The notes beneath the pieces are model-generated. The model saw only the letters and a list, made by a program, of their open reading frames with translations. It did no database searches and was not told where the DNA came from. Position numbers and translations under genes: made by a program. A stretch of 64,000 nucleotides of DNA, from assembly GCF_003326475.1 (NCBI RefSeq), contig NZ_JPWA01000007.1, forward strand, positions 102,191 to 166,190. Direction: 5' to 3'. Source of the DNA: Thalassospira xianhensis MCCC 1A02616 (GTDB lineage: Bacteria; Pseudomonadota; Alphaproteobacteria; Rhodospirillales; Thalassospiraceae). Below, one piece after another: positions 52,133 through 61,647 of the stretch (the stretch's first letter is position 1; each line of letters opens with the position of its first letter).

Positions 52133-54700
52133 CTAGCTGGATGCCTCAATCATTGGCTCGTCGTTGGTTTCTGATGCCAATCCCATATGCTTCTGGCGTT
52201 GTTTCTGTCGCCATGTGTCAAGGAACAGCAGAATGGGTGCCGCGATATAGATCGAAGATGTCGTGGCGATCACAACACCGAACACCATTGGGACGGCAAA
52301 GCTCTCAACGGCAGACCCACCCCAGATTGCCATAGGCACCATCGCAAACAGGGTTGTAAGCGATGTGAATAGACAGCGGGCAAGTGACTGATTGATCGAC
52401 ATGTCGATGATTTCACGCATCGGCATTTTTCGATAAAGCCGCAGATTTTCGCGCATCCGGTCATAAACCACCACTTTGTCATTGACCGAATAGCCGATCA
52501 GGGTCAGCAAGGCGGCAATGGCGGTCAGATTGAAGTCGAGCCCCATGATCGCGAAAAAGCCGATGGTTTTGGTCACATCAAGGATCAGTGTCAAAATTGC
52601 GCCAACGGCAAATGGCCATTCGAAACGCCACCAGATATATGCCAGCATTGCTAGGCTTGCCAAGAGGACGGCACTGACACCGGACTGGGCCAGTTCACCG
52701 CTGACTTTGGGGCCGACGACTTCGGTGCGTTCAAAATCTGCTGCTGGGTCAATCGATTGTACGGCCTTCTTTACGGTTTCGACGGCTGTTGTCTGTGCCT
52801 GTTCACCACCCGGCTGACGTTCAACCCGGATCAGGATATGTCCATCCTTGCCGATATCCTGAAGGCTGATATCGCCAAGTCCCAATGTCGAAAGTTCCTG
52901 TCGCAATGTTCCAAGATCAAGCGGACTGTAACCATCATTCCCAGTGCCACCAGCAACTTCGATCTGAATGCCACCTTTGAAATCAACGCCGTAATCAAGA
53001 CCGGGTTTAAAGAACAATCCGATTGAAATAGCAGATAGCAAAAGTGACATGCCAATGCCGAGAAAACGTGCCCGCATGAAGGAAATGCTGGTTTTTTCGG
53101 GCATGAAACGACAAAGCGGTTCAATAACGAGCTTTTTCATCCGGGTGCGCCAGACGATTTCGGTCATGATGACCCGAACAACTGCAACCGCGGTAAACAT
53201 CGAAATCAGGATGCCAAGACCCATCGTGATGGCAAAGCCACGCACCGGCCCTGATCCGAATTCAAAGAGAAGGGCGGTGGCGATAAGGGTTGTGATGTTT
53301 GAATCAACAATCGTGGCATAGGCACGCTTGAACCCGGAATCGAGCGCCATGAAGGCCGAAAGCCCCCGTTTCGTCTCCTCACGGATACGTTCGTTGATCA
53401 AGACGTTGGCATCAACAGCAAGCCCGATCCCCAGAACAATCCCGGCGATACCAGGAAGGGTAAGCGTCGCCCCCATAAGACCAAGGGCACCAAATGTAAG
53501 CATGACGTTAAGTCCCAATGCCAGGTTGGCAATAAGACCCCAGCGTCCATAAAGGAAAAACATCAACCCGGTCACAAGAGTCAACCCGATCAGGCCGGTA
53601 TAAATGCCCATTTCGATTGCATCGGCACCAAGGTCTGGGCCGACGGTTCTTTCTTCGATCACGGTCATTGGGGCAGGAAGGGACCCGGCGCGCAACAGGG
53701 CTGAAAGCGTTACTGTTTCGCCTACAGTAAAGCTGCCGCTGATTTGACCGGAGCCCCCCGTTATCGCCTCCCGGATGACTGGTGCGCTGAGGACTTCGTT
53801 ATCCAGAACAATGGCAAAGGGTTTTCCAAGATTAGCTCGGGTGATATCGGCGAACTTTGCCGCGCCGACCCTATCAAAACGGAAATTGACGACCGGCTGA
53901 TGGCTTTGCGGATCAAAACCGGCATGTGCATCTGTCAGATGATCCCCCGAAAGTGCCGGGGGCCGGCGCAGGTGATAGCTTTGCCCATCCTTGTCTTTCA
54001 CCGTAAGGACATTGCTGTCGCGCCTGTCTGCTCCGTTCTGATCGACCAGGATATAGAAACCAAGTTTTGCCGTGCTTCCCAGAAGTTTTCGAACCTGTGA
54101 CGGGTCCTGAATACCCGGTAGCTGCACCAAGACGCGATCGCTGCCAATCCTCTGAATGGTAGGTTCTGAGACACCGATCTGATCGATACGGCTTCGAATG
54201 ATCTCAAGACTTTGCTGGGCGCTGGCATCAACCCGGTTGCGAATACCTTGATCGCTAAGCGCGATATGAATGCTGTTATCGAGCGGTGTTGTAATCACAA
54301 ATTCCGCTGTCGATCCGTGTCGCGGTGTTTCGACCTGCGCATTGACAAGGTCTTTGAGGGCATCAAGGGCAGCGTCGTGATCCTTGGCGTCGGGCAGGGT
54401 CACAATCACCTGATCATTGCTGATCTGAATGTTGTCAGTCGCTATGTGGGCTGTGCGAAGGGCCGTTGTCACATCATCACGCGCGATTTCAAGCTGTTCG
54501 GCAATCATCGCTGCGGTATCGATTTCCAAAATAAGGTGTGATCCTCCTCTGAGATCAAGTCCAAGGGCAACCTGTCGGGTTGGTAAAAATGATGGCCAGT
54601 TGGCAAGCTGGGCCGGGGTGAAAAGGTTTGGCAGGGCTGTCAGGAAGCCTGTCAGAAGGACAAGGGCATAGACAACCACGCGCCATCTTGATGTACGCAT
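52133..54700 (-). CDS. secDF: fused protein translocase subunit SecDF
   Basis: The 855-residue protein fuses SecD and SecF, giving 12 expected membrane segments. The SecD part has the first periplasmic domain with LGLDLRGGSHLILEID and the ALLRAGSLPAPMTV block. The SecF half begins near residue 545 and shows GLDYGVDFKGGIQIEV and the TLIGYSVNDKVVVYDRMRENL motif. It helps SecYEG complete export using proton flow. The ATG at 54700 replaces a longer frame. Fused secDF is less usual in alphaproteobacteria, where secD and secF usually follow yajC; no yajC is here, so it may be an extra copy. Confidence 0.9.
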   Translation of the reverse strand: MRTSRWRVVVYALVLLTGFLTALPNLFTPAQLANWPSFLPTRQVALGLDLRGGSHLILEIDTAAMIAEQLEIARDDVTTALRTAHIATDNIQISNDQVIVTLPDAKDHDAALDALKDLVNAQVETPRHGSTAEFVITTPLDNSIHIALSDQGIRNRVDASAQQSLEIIRSRIDQIGVSEPTIQRIGSDRVLVQLPGIQDPSQVRKLLGSTAKLGFYILVDQNGADRRDSNVLTVKDKDGQSYHLRRPPALSGDHLTDAHAGFDPQSHQPVVNFRFDRVGAAKFADITRANLGKPFAIVLDNEVLSAPVIREAITGGSGQISGSFTVGETVTLSALLRAGSLPAPMTVIEERTVGPDLGADAIEMGIYTGLIGLTLVTGLMFFLYGRWGLIANLALGLNVMLTFGALGLMGATLTLPGIAGIVLGIGLAVDANVLINERIREETKRGLSAFMALDSGFKRAYATIVDSNITTLIATALLFEFGSGPVRGFAITMGLGILISMFTAVAVVRVIMTEIVWRTRMKKLVIEPLCRFMPEKTSISFMRARFLGIGMSLLLSAISIGLFFKPGLDYGVDFKGGIQIEVAGGTGNDGYSPLDLGTLRQELSTLGLGDISLQDIGKDGHILIRVERQPGGEQAQTTAVETVKKAVQSIDPAADFERTEVVGPKVSGELAQSGVSAVLLASLAMLAYIWWRFEWPFAVGAILTLILDVTKTIGFFAIMGLDFNLTAIAALLTLIGYSVNDKVVVYDRMRENLRLYRKMPMREIIDMSINQSLARCLFTSLTTLFAMVPMAIWGGSAVESFAVPMVFGVVIATTSSIYIAAPILLFLDTWRQKQRQKHMGLASETNDEPMIEASS

Positions 54701-54814
54701 GACAATGAACTCCGCACAGCAATCGGGCCGAGCCAGTTTGATGCCCGGCGATGCTGTCACCTGATATTTCTGGAAACACGGCGCATATCGGGCCGTGGTT
54801 TTAAATCATGAAAA

Positions 54815-55258
54815 TCAGGCCTCAAAAGGCGGTGCACGCGGAGAAACGGGAAGAATTTCTGCGCCAAATACCGTGATCGTACCTGCCTCAAAGAGGCGTT
54901 TCGCCGATTGGGTGGCTGCATGCGATGTGACCGACGGTACAATTGCAGCATTATCAGGGAAAGTTGGCTGATGGGCAGGGATGTCATTCGGGGTTTGGCG
55001 GTTGCCTGCGATGGCACGATCCGGTGTCGCAGGAAGGAGTGCCTGCGCCGGGCCGCTATCGTGATTGACGGTATTAAACGGATGGGGGAAAGTTGTTCCG
55101 TCGAAGACCGGAGTGGTAGTTATGGACGTCCCACCACCAAACAGAACAAGCGCGCAGGCGATCAGGCAAAAGGCAACACTTCGCAGCAGGTCCGAAGGGG
55201 GCCGATTGCGATCAGGATGACCTGCTGCCTTTGCGGCTTGGCTGAGTGGCTGGTTCAT
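54815..55258 (-). CDS. small secreted or membrane-anchored protein, unknown
   Basis: The 147-residue protein has one hydrophobic stretch (VAFCLIACALVLFGGG) after a basic N-terminus, which could be a signal anchor. A low-complexity Pro/Thr/Ala-rich remainder ends in SPRAPPFEA. I recognise no family, though the RAPP ending recalls small DUF2946-like membrane proteins. The ATG at 55258 opens the frame, but an upstream in-frame ATG at 55291 exists. It precedes secDF by 114 bp on the same strand. Confidence 0.45.
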   Translation of the reverse strand: MNQPLSQAAKAAGHPDRNRPPSDLLRSVAFCLIACALVLFGGGTSITTTPVFDGTTFPHPFNTVNHDSGPAQALLPATPDRAIAGNRQTPNDIPAHQPTFPDNAAIVPSVTSHAATQSAKRLFEAGTITVFGAEILPVSPRAPPFEA

Positions 55259-55368
55259 AATGGTCCGACAAGCGATAAAGCTGCGACACATATGGTGTGA
55301 CCTCTAAAAAACACAAGCCCGGCATTAAAAAGTTTATCGGGGAATTCGGGGTACAAGGGGAACACGAG

Positions 55369-56874
55369 ATGCTCAGGATGGTTTATGTTACGCCCGATGG
55401 TGGGCGCCATTGGGTGGATTCTGCATGGCGAGAAACCGCAACGCTTCATAATGCGGTGGCCAAGTGCGCGCCCGGTGATCTGATCCGTTTGATGCCGGGG
55501 AATTACTTTCTGCCTGAACCGGTAGACATCCCGATCAGCGGTCTTGAAGATCAACCAATTATTATTCGTGGCGAATATGGCGCCATTCTTGATGGTCGTC
55601 GTCCGCCTGATCCGGAAGTTTCGGCAACTGATCCCGGATGTGCCAGATATGCGGCGTTCCGTATCATCGGAAAGCGCCATATCCGCCTAGATAACATCCG
55701 TATCGAACGCGCATGGCCAAGTGCGGTATATATCCGCGACAGCAACGACCTGACATTCAAAAATATGCAGATCCGTGGTGGAACATATGCCTTTTATGCA
55801 ACGGGCGAGCATACATCACGCATCACCATCGAAAATTGCGACTGGATTCAGGATGACGTGATCTGGCGTTACCTTGACTGGGCGATGATCCATGACGGTG
55901 AAATAACGCCGGGCAAGGAGGCACCATATCGATATCTGAACGGCGCATTCTTTGGCGCGGATGACATTGCGGGCGATATCCTGATCCGTCAGAATGACAT
56001 TCGACATTGCTATAATGCGGTCCGGATGGATGTATCAGTGGCCAATCTGCAAAAACCGATTGGCAGTTTTAACCGCAATGTGCGGATCATCGATAACCGG
56101 TTCAGTTTCGTGCGTGATAACCCGGTCGAACCCGAAGCAACTGCCGTGGGCTGGTGGGTGGCCTACAACCAGTTCTATAACTGTCACAAGCTGTTTTCGC
56201 AGGATAATCTGGCTGGCGGGTATTGGTATTATTTTGGTAACCGCGGCTGGTTCGACAGCCGCCCGGGGCCGGAAGGTGACGAAAATAATGGTGGTGCCGT
56301 TTTCAAATTAGGCAAGGCAAGCCATGCGCAGCCAAACCTGCCATTTGAATGCTTCCACAACAGCTTCTTCCTACGCCAGAAATACGTCAAAAAGGGCGCG
56401 ACCAGAATGTGGCAGAACCGTCGCAATGCTATAGGTTATGCCGATCCGGCGACATTGCCGGTCAATCTGATGTCAATCGATCAGACATTGTTTGGTCCGA
56501 CCGATGAACTTGATCTTGGAGAAGATCGCAGCGTGATGTTTTCCGGTGATTTATGCAATCATGCGACCTATCCGGCGATATTCGATGCTTGGCCCGGCGT
56601 GCTGTGTAATCCGCGCCCGGCTTTGGAGCCGATATTCAAGGCGGGCATTTGCGGTGATCTGGAACTGGTTTCAGATCATGCCGAAGGATATGACGACGCA
56701 CTTGAAGTTCCAATGCCAGACGGCACTGTCTGGAAATCCGACCCCAAAAGCTGGCCAGGGGCGTTAACCGGCAAAAGGCTGGTTAACGGACCGGAATATG
56801 TGCCGGTTGATTTGGAATATGTCCGTGCCAAGGTTGATGAAAATAATTCAGACACAGGAGATCAGGTAACCTGA
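55369..56874 (+). CDS. right-handed parallel beta-helix protein
   Basis: The 501-residue protein reads as a pectate-lyase-like beta-helix: YVTPDGG near the start, LHNAVAKCAPGDLIRLMPGNY, then repeated strands such as HIRLDNIRIERA, DLTFKNMQIRGG and RITIENCDWIQ. Such proteins bind or cut polysaccharides. The ATG at 55369 has GGGG upstream and no signal peptide follows, so it appears cytoplasmic unless exported another way; a GTG at 55297 is a weaker, longer alternative. I see no catalytic signature and cannot name a substrate. Confidence 0.75.
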   Translation: MLRMVYVTPDGGRHWVDSAWRETATLHNAVAKCAPGDLIRLMPGNYFLPEPVDIPISGLEDQPIIIRGEYGAILDGRRPPDPEVSATDPGCARYAAFRIIGKRHIRLDNIRIERAWPSAVYIRDSNDLTFKNMQIRGGTYAFYATGEHTSRITIENCDWIQDDVIWRYLDWAMIHDGEITPGKEAPYRYLNGAFFGADDIAGDILIRQNDIRHCYNAVRMDVSVANLQKPIGSFNRNVRIIDNRFSFVRDNPVEPEATAVGWWVAYNQFYNCHKLFSQDNLAGGYWYYFGNRGWFDSRPGPEGDENNGGAVFKLGKASHAQPNLPFECFHNSFFLRQKYVKKGATRMWQNRRNAIGYADPATLPVNLMSIDQTLFGPTDELDLGEDRSVMFSGDLCNHATYPAIFDAWPGVLCNPRPALEPIFKAGICGDLELVSDHAEGYDDALEVPMPDGTVWKSDPKSWPGALTGKRLVNGPEYVPVDLEYVRAKVDENNSDTGDQVT

Positions 56875-56911
56875 CGACGTTGTCGTAACCTGTGGGAAGG
56901 TTTGCAGCGAA

Positions 56912-56928
56912 GTGACGTAAGCGTAAAT
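56912..56928. promoter_or_regulatory. candidate LiuR-type operator before the MerR gene
   Basis: GTGACGTAAGCGTAAAT fits the recalled LiuR-type motif, roughly TTTACGTAAACGTAAA, of MerR-family regulators of branched-chain amino acid and fatty acid breakdown. It lies 65 bp upstream of the MerR start, with a TTGACT (56932-56937) just after it. Consistent with autoregulation; unproven. Confidence 0.45.
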
Positions 56929-56992
56929 ATATTGACTTGTAAGTCCCAATGTTGCGATGCTGCACCATTGCATTCATTCAATAAGAAAAAAC

Positions 56993-57430
56993 ATGAACGA
57001 TAAGCTGTACAGCATTACCGAGCTTGCCGAAGAGTTTGATATCACGCCACGCGCCATCCGGTTTTATGAAACCAAAAGTCTTCTGTCGCCGCAGCGGGCA
57101 GGTGCGACGCGCGTATATAACTATCGTGATCGTGCGCGCCTTATGCTGGTGCTGCGTGGCAAGCGTCTTGGTTTCTCGCTTGAAGACATCAAGGAATATA
57201 TTGATCTATACGACGCCGAACGGTCGGGTGCCGATCAGCTTGCGCATCTGATGCTGGTGGGGCGTCGTCGTATTTCCGAGCTGGAACAGCAGCTTGAAGA
57301 CGTTCAGACAACCTTGGGCGAACTTCGTAAAATTGAAAGCGAAGCCGCCGACGCCTTGCGCGAGAAGGGGATCGACCCGGAAAAGGCATTGACAAATATC
57401 AAAGCCAAATTGATGTCTGAAACCGCGTGA
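56993..57430 (+). CDS. MerR-family transcriptional regulator (LiuR-like)
   Basis: The 145-residue protein has the MerR HTH at the N-terminus (YSITELAEEFDITPRAIRFYE) and a long C-terminal dimerisation helix (GRRRISELEQQLEDVQTTL). It has no Cys effector pair, which argues against metal or redox sensing and for the LiuR-type class that controls isovaleryl-CoA and related CoA-ester breakdown. No liu genes are in the window, so its targets are elsewhere. A strong terminator follows. Confidence 0.85.
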   Translation: MNDKLYSITELAEEFDITPRAIRFYETKSLLSPQRAGATRVYNYRDRARLMLVLRGKRLGFSLEDIKEYIDLYDAERSGADQLAHLMLVGRRRISELEQQLEDVQTTLGELRKIESEAADALREKGIDPEKALTNIKAKLMSETA

Positions 57431-57455
57431 TCTGTTGATAATGCCCGATTAAACA

Positions 57456-57484
57456 AAAGCCCGGCCAATATGACCGGGCTTTTT
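57456..57484. terminator. terminator between the MerR gene and the PatZ-like gene
   Basis: A 9-bp perfect stem AAAGCCCGG with a 9-nt loop is followed by TTTTTT on the plus strand. It lies 26 bp after the MerR stop and also reads as a terminator for the convergent gene. Confidence 0.88.
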
Positions 57485-57505
57485 TCATGATGGATCAAAC
57501 CAATT

Positions 57506-60196
57506 TCAGGCAACGTCGCGTTGCAAGGGCAGGGTAACCTCAAACACTTCCTCGTCGGCAAGATATTTGCGCGAGAAGCCCAGTTTTTCACAAAGCGTCA
57601 GCATCCGGCGGTTATCTGGTAAGACCTGCCCGATAAAGGTCCCAGTTCCTTTTTGTCGGCAATATTCGATCATCTTTTCCATCAGCACACGACCAAGGCC
57701 GCGTCCCTTGATGTCCGAGCGCACCATGATTGCATATTCGGCATGTTCATTGTTGGGATCGATCACGACCTGAACAATACCGTGGATTTCGCCTTCTTCC
57801 GAACCATCCGGCACGATGGCAAGGAATGCCATGTCCCGGTCGTAGTCAAGCTGTGTCTGGCGGGCCATTTCCGAATGCGGCAATTCACGAACGGATCCAA
57901 AGAACCGGAAATGAATATCTTCCGGTGTCAGTTTGGACATGAATTCATAGTGCTTCGGCTCGTCCTCGGGCTTGATTGGACGCAGCAGATATTTCGTTCC
58001 GTCATCCAGAATCAGTTCCTGTTTCAGATGACGCGGGTAGGGATGGATCGCCAGACGCTGATCATCGCCAACCACTTTCGGTGTCACCTTGATCCTTGCA
58101 TCCAAGGCGATCACACCGGTCTGATCAATAAGGAGCGGGTTCATATCAAGTTCAAGGACTTCACCCAGATGTACAACCAACTGCGACAACCGTACCAACG
58201 TGACATAAAGCTGTTCGAGATTGACCGGCGGCACATCGCGATAGCCGCGCAGCAGATTATAGATACGCGTACCTTCAACAAGTTCGCGCGCCAGCTTCAT
58301 GTTTAGAGGTGGCAGGGCCATGGCCCGGTCTCTGACCACTTCGACCTCGACCCCGCCATGGCCAAACAGGATCACCGGGCCAAAAATCGGGTCGGTGGTC
58401 ATGCCAACAATCAATTCACGCGCGCCTGCCCGCTTGATCATTTCCTGCACGGTAAAGCCACGCACCCGCGCATCTGGGAATTTCTGCTTGACGGTCCGCA
58501 GCATCTTGTTACCTGCGGCACGTAGTTCCTCGTCACTATCGATATTAAGAACCACACCGCCAACGTCGGATTTGTGACTGATATCATCCGACAGGATTTT
58601 AAGTGCGACAGGATAGCCGATGGCATCGGCCGTTTCGACGGCGTCATCAAGCGATTCTGCTGCTACGGTTTTGACCGTATTGATGCCGTAGCACTCCAGG
58701 ACCGCCTTTGCTTCCGGCTCGGTCAGCATATCACGCCCCGAATGGATGGCTGTGTGGATGATCTGGCGCGCCTTGTCTGTTTCGGGGGTGAAATCCTGTG
58801 GTACTGACGGGGGCGTTTCCATCAGGACTTCCTGCAATTTGCGGTAATTCACCATATGCTGAAAGGCCGCGACCGCATTTTCAGGTGTGCGATAGGTCGG
58901 AATCCCGGCGGCATAAAACAGGTTGCGTGCCTTGGAAACCGTTGCCTCGCCAACCCAGTTGGTCAGGATGTTCTTGCGGCTGTCCTTGATGGCATTAATC
59001 ACACCTTGGGCAACTTCAACCGGATCGGTGATGGCGGTCGGCGCGTGCATGACAAGGAGGCTGTCGATATTGGGGTCTTTCAGAACGGCATCAATCGACT
59101 TTGCATATCTTTCGCCCGGGGCATCCCCGATAATGTCGACGGGGTTCGCATGCGACCAGGTCGAAGGCAAAACACTGCTGAGTGCGTCGATGGTGCTGTC
59201 TTCCAGTTTTGCAAGTTGCCCGTGCCGTTCGATCAGGGCGTCAACGGCCAAAACGCCAATGCCGCCCCCATTGGTGATAATGCCAAGTTTGTCACCCCGG
59301 AAGGGGCGCATGCGTGACAGGGTTTCTGCGGCTGAAAACATTTCGGTTACCGTGTAGACCCGCAAAACGCCCGCACGTTTGATTGCCGCATCAAACACGT
59401 CATCGGCACCCGCTAGCGCGCCGGTGTGAGAAGCAGCGGCGGCGGCACCTTCGGCAAAGCGGCCAGACTTGATACACAGGATCGGCTTGTTGCGCGATGC
59501 GGCGCGGGCGGCGGAAATAAATCCGCGGCGTTCCTGAATGGATTCGATGTAAAGCATGATCGCACGCGTGTTAGGATCAGAACCCAGATAGTCGATCACA
59601 TCACCGAAATCGACATCATCGCATTCGCCTAACGATATGAAATGCGAAAATCCTATGCCGCGTGCTGCTGCCCAATCGAGAACGGCAGTGCAAAGCGCGC
59701 CCGACTGCGACACAAATGCGATTTTGCCACTGCCGATGCTTTGATGGCTGAAACTGGCGTTAAGCCCGATGCCCGGCACCATCAGGCCAAGGCAGTTCGG
59801 ACCCAATAGGCGCATCTTGTTACGCGCGGCAATCTCAAGCATCGCCTGTTTGATGCTGCGGGTTTCGTCATACTGTTCGGCGCCAAGGCCAGCTGTCAGA
59901 ACGATGGCTGCCATACATCCTTTGGCCGAAAGGCATTCCATGGTGGGCACAACGGCCTTGGGCGGCACGCAGATAACGGCAAGTTCGGGAACGACCGGCA
60001 GGCTTTCAACATCTGGGTAGGCCAGAACACCGCCAATCGACTGGCTGCGCGGATTAACCGGCATGATCGGGCCGTCAAACCCGCCTGCGAGCAGATTGCG
60101 CATGATCACCTGACCCACGGAATGGGGCCGGTTGGACGCGCCAATGACTGCGACAGACTTGGGTTTGAAAAGATGGTCGAGATTAATGGTACTCAT
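57506..60196 (-). CDS. PatZ-like fused acyl-CoA synthetase (NDP-forming)/GNAT acetyltransferase
   Basis: The 896-residue protein has a CoA-binding domain (GASNRPHSVGQVIMRN), a succinyl-CoA-ligase-like domain, an ATP-grasp domain (about 485-705, with GYPVALKILSDDISHKSDVGG) and a C-terminal GNAT domain (about 735-890, with GRGLGRVLMEKMIEYCRQKG). E. coli PatZ/YfiQ uses the GNAT part to acetylate lysines of proteins such as Acs, while its ligase part is thought inactive. Here the ligase motif ASHTGALAGADDVF retains the His that is phosphorylated in ADP-forming enzymes. The ATG at 60196 has GGGAA 8 bases upstream. Confidence 0.85.
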   Translation of the reverse strand: MSTINLDHLFKPKSVAVIGASNRPHSVGQVIMRNLLAGGFDGPIMPVNPRSQSIGGVLAYPDVESLPVVPELAVICVPPKAVVPTMECLSAKGCMAAIVLTAGLGAEQYDETRSIKQAMLEIAARNKMRLLGPNCLGLMVPGIGLNASFSHQSIGSGKIAFVSQSGALCTAVLDWAAARGIGFSHFISLGECDDVDFGDVIDYLGSDPNTRAIMLYIESIQERRGFISAARAASRNKPILCIKSGRFAEGAAAAASHTGALAGADDVFDAAIKRAGVLRVYTVTEMFSAAETLSRMRPFRGDKLGIITNGGGIGVLAVDALIERHGQLAKLEDSTIDALSSVLPSTWSHANPVDIIGDAPGERYAKSIDAVLKDPNIDSLLVMHAPTAITDPVEVAQGVINAIKDSRKNILTNWVGEATVSKARNLFYAAGIPTYRTPENAVAAFQHMVNYRKLQEVLMETPPSVPQDFTPETDKARQIIHTAIHSGRDMLTEPEAKAVLECYGINTVKTVAAESLDDAVETADAIGYPVALKILSDDISHKSDVGGVVLNIDSDEELRAAGNKMLRTVKQKFPDARVRGFTVQEMIKRAGARELIVGMTTDPIFGPVILFGHGGVEVEVVRDRAMALPPLNMKLARELVEGTRIYNLLRGYRDVPPVNLEQLYVTLVRLSQLVVHLGEVLELDMNPLLIDQTGVIALDARIKVTPKVVGDDQRLAIHPYPRHLKQELILDDGTKYLLRPIKPEDEPKHYEFMSKLTPEDIHFRFFGSVRELPHSEMARQTQLDYDRDMAFLAIVPDGSEEGEIHGIVQVVIDPNNEHAEYAIMVRSDIKGRGLGRVLMEKMIEYCRQKGTGTFIGQVLPDNRRMLTLCEKLGFSRKYLADEEVFEVTLPLQRDVA

Positions 60197-60411
60197 CACC
60201 GAATTCCCGCTTTGCCTTTTGGCTGCGCGTCCTGTTGACATGACGGCTGCCCGGATAAAATTGGTTTGGCATCAAGCCACCCGGTGGGCGGCATATGTGC
60301 ACGTGCGAGATCGTATTACGGTGACCAGTATATTGATTTGTTATGAGTCAATAAAGCACTGATGATCCGAAGATTTTACAGGAGTGTCACACCCTGTTCC
60401 TATCGAAGCGA

Positions 60412-60711
60412 TCATGTGTTTCCCGGCCGATACTGTGTGCCACCGGATAGGACCTTCAGCCACGGTGGCAGGTGAAAAAAGCTCATGAGCAGATACATCA
60501 CAACCATGTCGTTAAAGTACGATGTATCGTCCGTCGTCAGGCAAATAATATTCGACCTGCCGGCATCTGAACCGGTGGCAAGTGCCATGAGCGCAAAGAC
60601 CGGGGATGCGGCAAATGGAAACCATCGAAGCATCCGAAGGATGGCGGTATATCCACCATCCTCCGAAGCCATGCCGCCAATATATCTGCTTTGGCGATGC
60701 AGTTTGCCCAT
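60412..60711 (-). CDS. small membrane protein, unknown function
   Basis: The 99-residue protein has two hydrophobic stretches (FPFAASPVFALMALATG and MVVMYLLMSFFHLPPWLKVL). The ATG at 60711 is strongly preferred because AGGAG lies 8 bases upstream; the frame continues to 60744 inside the DUF899 gene. I recognise the MYLLMSFFHLPPWLK ending from small membrane proteins of proteobacteria, but no function is known. It follows DUF899 by 23 bp on the same strand. Confidence 0.65.
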   Translation of the reverse strand: MGKLHRQSRYIGGMASEDGGYTAILRMLRWFPFAASPVFALMALATGSDAGRSNIICLTTDDTSYFNDMVVMYLLMSFFHLPPWLKVLSGGTQYRPGNT

Positions 60712-60734
60712 TTTGTATCTCCTGCCTGATGGGC

Positions 60735-61550
60735 CTAGTGGCATGCGGTTTTCTTGACGCTGTCGAACAGGCCTTCGACCGAACCGGTTTCAGTTTCGGT
60801 TTTCATTGCTGTCGTTTCATACAGATCATGGTGCCGCACCCATTCCATTTTGTTCGGGACATCTCTTTCGTCCCGACCCTTGGGCATAAGATCAAGCAGT
60901 CTGTATGTGCCCATCATGGCGTCGACCCCACGGCCATAGGTCGAGTAGGTATGAAAAACCTCGCCACGGTCATTTTTGATGAAGGCACTTAGCCCCGGCC
61001 ATTCTTCGAAGGCATATGGCCATTTTCCGTAGTTGTAGTGAATTTCACCTTTGGCTGTTTCTTCGGGAGTGAAACTGACGTGGAAGTCATAGTTGAAGTC
61101 ACTTTCATGGGAAGAGACCCAGTTGAATTTCCAGCCCATCCGCGCGCGAAAGCGTTCAATATTTGCAAATGGCGCACGTGAAACGGCGGTGAAAGTGACG
61201 TCGCGCTGCGCCATATGGATCGTGATACCGTCCACATGATCGGCCATGAACGAACAGCTTGGGCAGCCTTGCTCCCAGTCGGGTCCGAACATGAAATGCT
61301 GGACAAGCAGCTGGCTGTGACCGTCAAACAGGGCAGCAAGAGACCGTTTTCCATCAAGCGTATCGAACACATAGTTTTTGTCGATACGGACATAGGCGAG
61401 TTCGCGGCGGGCGGCGGCGATTTCATCGCCAAGACAGGTCAGTTCCTTCTCTCGGGCGAGAAGTGCCTTGCGTTCGGATAACCATTCATTGCGGCTGACG
61501 ATACGATGGGTTTCCATGTTAGGTTTGGAGATCATTTTGGCATTCGTCAT
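60735..61550 (-). CDS. DUF899 family thioredoxin-like protein
   Basis: The 271-residue protein matches DUF899: VSRNEWLSERKALLAREKELT, VQHFMFGPDWEQGCPSCSFMADHVDG and the later YGRGVDAMMGTYRLLD. A CPSC motif lies at the position of a thioredoxin-like active site. Members are widespread, mostly uncharacterised and probably redox-active. It lies divergent from a TPR/winged-helix regulator 97 bp away and upstream of a small membrane-protein gene, which suggests a small operon under local control. Confidence 0.88.
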   Translation of the reverse strand: MTNAKMISKPNMETHRIVSRNEWLSERKALLAREKELTCLGDEIAAARRELAYVRIDKNYVFDTLDGKRSLAALFDGHSQLLVQHFMFGPDWEQGCPSCSFMADHVDGITIHMAQRDVTFTAVSRAPFANIERFRARMGWKFNWVSSHESDFNYDFHVSFTPEETAKGEIHYNYGKWPYAFEEWPGLSAFIKNDRGEVFHTYSTYGRGVDAMMGTYRLLDLMPKGRDERDVPNKMEWVRHHDLYETTAMKTETETGSVEGLFDSVKKTACH

Positions 61551-61647
61551 TTCTGTTTTCCTATCTTTCGGTTGACGATAGGCAAAGGTTAGGCGAAGGG
61601 GCGTTCAACCGGGGAGTAACAAACGTGACGCAATTTGGGATGCCTGA

